Source of the DNA: Gammaproteobacteria bacterium
GTDB lineage: Bacteria; Pseudomonadota; Gammaproteobacteria; Steroidobacterales; Steroidobacteraceae
Assembly (NCBI GenBank): GCA_010031985.1
Contig: RGYP01000100.1
Span: 1-6,811, forward strand
Reading direction: 5' to 3'
DNA: 6,811 bases
Positions 5,043-6,811 of the stretch are shown piece by piece (position 1 is the stretch's first letter; each line of letters opens with the position of its first letter). The translations under genes were made by a program, and so were the position numbers. The notes under the pieces are model-generated. The model saw only the letters and a list, made by a program, of their open reading frames with translations. It was not told the origin of the DNA and ran no database searches.

Positions 5043-5945
5043 ATGGACAATCCCTCGAGACTCAAGTTGGCCATTCAAAAGTCCGGACGCCTCACCGATC
5101 AATCGATCGATCTGCTCGCACGCTGTGGCCTGAAGTTCTCGCGTGGCAAGGATCAACTGGTCGGCTTCGGCGAGAACATGCCGCTCGACCTGCTGTTCGT
5201 GCGCGATGACGACATCCCCGACCTCGTCGAAGAGGATGTCTGCGACCTCGGGCTGGTCGGCCTCAACGTGGTCGAAGAAAAGCGGCTGGAACTTGCGGCG
5301 CGCGGGCACACGGCCCGTTTCGAGATTTTGCGTACGCTCGACTTCGGCCGTTGCCGGCTTGCTTTGGCCGTTCCCGAAGATGCGCTCTGGTGGAGCGGCC
5401 CCGAGAGCCTCGGCGGCAAACGTATCGCGACCACCTACCCCTACATGCTGGCGCGTTGGCTCGCCGAGCGCAGCATCAGTGCCGAGATCGTCACGCTCTC
5501 GGGCGCCGTGGAAATCGCGCCTCGTCTCGGGCGTGCCGATGCCATCTGCGATCTGGTGTCGACGGGTTCCACCTTGGTGGCCAACCGCTTGCGCGAAGTC
5601 GAAGTGGTACTCGAAAGCCATGCCGTGATCGTCCGTACCCCGCTTTCTTTGGCCGCCACGAAAGCAGACTGGGTCGAGCGCCTGCTGATGCGCGTCGATG
5701 GTGTACAACAAGTGCGCGAAAGCAAATACATCATGCTGCACGCGCCCCGATCCGCACTGCCCGCAATCCGAAAACTGCTGCCCGGTAGCGAATCGCCGAC
5801 CATCATCCCGCTCGAGGGCGGCAGTGACAAAGTGGCGGTGCATGCGGTGTGCCGCGAAAACGTCTTCTGGGAAACGCTCGAAGCACTTAAGGCGGCAGGC
5901 GCCAGCGCGCTGCTCGTGCTGCCGGTCGAAAAAATGCTCGCATGA
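5043..5945 (+). CDS. hisG: ATP phosphoribosyltransferase HisG, long form
   Basis: The gene encodes 300 residues. HisG joins ATP and PRPP in the first, feedback-inhibited step of histidine synthesis. The N-terminal LKLAIQKSGRLTDQSIDLLARCGL (7-30) and the RDDDIPDLVEEDVCDLGLVGLNVVEE segment (54-79) belong to the substrate-binding lobes. The PRPP loop is DLVSTGSTL (170-178). The C-terminal part from about residue 225 is the ACT-like regulatory domain that binds histidine, so this is the long, hexameric form that does not need HisZ. The start at 5043 follows GAGGA at 5032-5036. The stop overlaps the hisD start, so the two genes are coupled. No His-rich leader peptide or attenuator is visible upstream, which leaves the TrpR-like protein as the likely transcriptional control. 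Confidence 0.97.
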   Translation: MDNPSRLKLAIQKSGRLTDQSIDLLARCGLKFSRGKDQLVGFGENMPLDLLFVRDDDIPDLVEEDVCDLGLVGLNVVEEKRLELAARGHTARFEILRTLDFGRCRLALAVPEDALWWSGPESLGGKRIATTYPYMLARWLAERSISAEIVTLSGAVEIAPRLGRADAICDLVSTGSTLVANRLREVEVVLESHAVIVRTPLSLAATKADWVERLLMRVDGVQQVRESKYIMLHAPRSALPAIRKLLPGSESPTIIPLEGGSDKVAVHAVCRENVFWETLEALKAAGASALLVLPVEKMLA

Positions 5946-6811
5946 TGCTAGCGATTCTCGACTATGCCGCACTCGATCCGCAGCGCCGTCGCGAGGCGCT
6001 CGCTCGTCCGGCGGCCGAAAACCGCGACGAGCTGCTCGCGCTCGTCCGGGCGACGATCGCCCGGGTCCGGGCAGAGGGTGACGCCGCAGTGCTCGATTAC
6101 GCGGCGCGCTTCGATGGGGGTGCGCCGCTCAACCTGAAGGTGCCGACGGAAGAGCGGGTCGCTGCGCTCGAGTCGCTCGATGCGCGCGCGGTAAAGGCGC
6201 TGCGCCGCGCTATCGACAACGTCAGACGGTTTCACGCGGCGCAGCTTTCGCCGCCGCTGCGGCTCGAGACGTCTCGAGGTGTGTTCTGCGAGCGCATCAC
6301 GCGTCCGATCGAGTCCGTCGGTCTGTACGTACCGGGTGGCAGCGCACCCCTGCCCTCGGCGCTGATCATGTCGGCCATACCCGCGGCACTAGCCGGCTGC
6401 CCGCGTCGAATTCTTTGTTCGCCGGGAACCCGAAACGGCCGCATCGATCCCGTGATCCTCGCCACGGCCCAGCTTTGCGGCATTGACGAGATCTTTGCGG
6501 TCGGGGGCGCTCAGGCCATCGCTGCGATGGCCTATGGCACCGCAACCATTCCCAAGGTCGATAAAATATTTGGACCCGGATCCGCTTGGGTGACGGCCGC
6601 GAAGCAATGCGTCGCACAAGACGCCGAGGGGGCGGCGCTCGATCTGCCGGCCGGACCCTCCGAGGTGCTGGTCGTCGCCGACGAGTCCGCCGACCCCACA
6701 TTCGTCGCCACCGATCTGCTTGCACAGGCCGAGCACGATCCACTGTCACAAGCTATTTTGCTAGTGACCTCCCGTGCCCTTGCCGAGCGGGTGCGGGTGC
6801 AGGCCCTCGAA
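5942..6811 (+). CDS. hisD: Histidinol dehydrogenase HisD (5' part)
   Basis: This frame stays open to the window edge, giving 290 of about 430 expected residues. HisD is a zinc-dependent, NAD-linked enzyme that oxidises L-histidinol twice to L-histidine, the last step of the pathway. Visible features are VGLYVPGGSAPLPSALIMSA (positions 6319-6378), the VGGAQAIAAMAYGT segment, FGPGSAWVTAAK, PAGPSEVLVVAD (residues 236-247), and DLLAQAEHD with zinc ligands Gln262 and His265. The other two zinc ligands lie beyond the window. The GPG motif is normally followed by Asn; here it is Ser214. Two ATGs stand in tandem (5942 and 5945); the first overlaps the hisG stop as ATGA, and I chose it, but the second works equally well and differs by one residue. 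Most bases of the initiation region lie in hisG. Confidence 0.96.
   Translation, partial: MMLAILDYAALDPQRRREALARPAAENRDELLALVRATIARVRAEGDAAVLDYAARFDGGAPLNLKVPTEERVAALESLDARAVKALRRAIDNVRRFHAAQLSPPLRLETSRGVFCERITRPIESVGLYVPGGSAPLPSALIMSAIPAALAGCPRRILCSPGTRNGRIDPVILATAQLCGIDEIFAVGGAQAIAAMAYGTATIPKVDKIFGPGSAWVTAAKQCVAQDAEGAALDLPAGPSEVLVVADESADPTFVATDLLAQAEHDPLSQAILLVTSRALAERVRVQALE

Noticed and set aside
4665..5972. A 435-codon open frame on the minus strand opposite the TrpR-like gene and hisG
   Set aside because: It lies wholly antisense to two well-recognised genes, its composition is that of a GC-rich shadow frame, and it shows no family motif.

Overview
The window is a GC-rich stretch (AT-rich only in one intergenic spot) that carries parts of three amino-acid biosynthesis operons and nothing visibly mobile. 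The genes are tightly packed, with 4-bp ATGA overlaps at four junctions. The best fit is a gammaproteobacterium of the Xanthomonadales/Nevskiales type. The reasons are the long form of HisG (300 residues, ACT-like C-terminus), a TrpR/YerC-family regulator directly ahead of hisG, a short-type MetX paired with MetB, and a SAM-I riboswitch in front of metX. All of these are arrangements I associate with Xanthomonas and its relatives. The taxon is an inference from gene content, not from a database match.

Layout. Positions 1-2247 (+): the 3' part of leuC, then leuD and leuB, each overlapping the next by 4 bp. Together they carry 2-isopropylmalate through 3-isopropylmalate to the 2-oxo precursor of leucine. 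Positions 2273-4464 (-): metX and metB, also overlapping by 4 bp. This pair activates homoserine by acylation and converts it to cystathionine. It faces leuB head-on with only 25 bp between the stop codons. Positions 4465-4700: a 236-bp divergent control region. Positions 4701-6811 (+): a TrpR/YerC-like DNA-binding protein, hisG, and the first 290 codons of hisD, that is, the start of a histidine operon.

The control region is the most informative part. On the minus strand a sigma70-like promoter (TTGACG, 18 bp, TAATAT) should start transcription almost exactly at the first stem of a complete S-box/SAM-I aptamer. The aptamer ends directly against a small hairpin whose loop holds the metX Shine-Dalgarno sequence, which suggests translational control by S-adenosylmethionine. 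On the plus strand, just ahead of the TrpR-like gene, lies a 28-bp near-perfect palindrome with TTAA repeated every 8 bp. It is a good candidate operator for that regulator, giving local feedback control of the his operon. The regulator's start codon lies in a 10-bp tandem repeat and has no visible Shine-Dalgarno sequence.

No tRNA, rRNA, CRISPR, insertion sequence or phage gene was seen. The enzymes are ordinary; the regulatory pieces are what deserve a second look. I found no convincing wholly new system.
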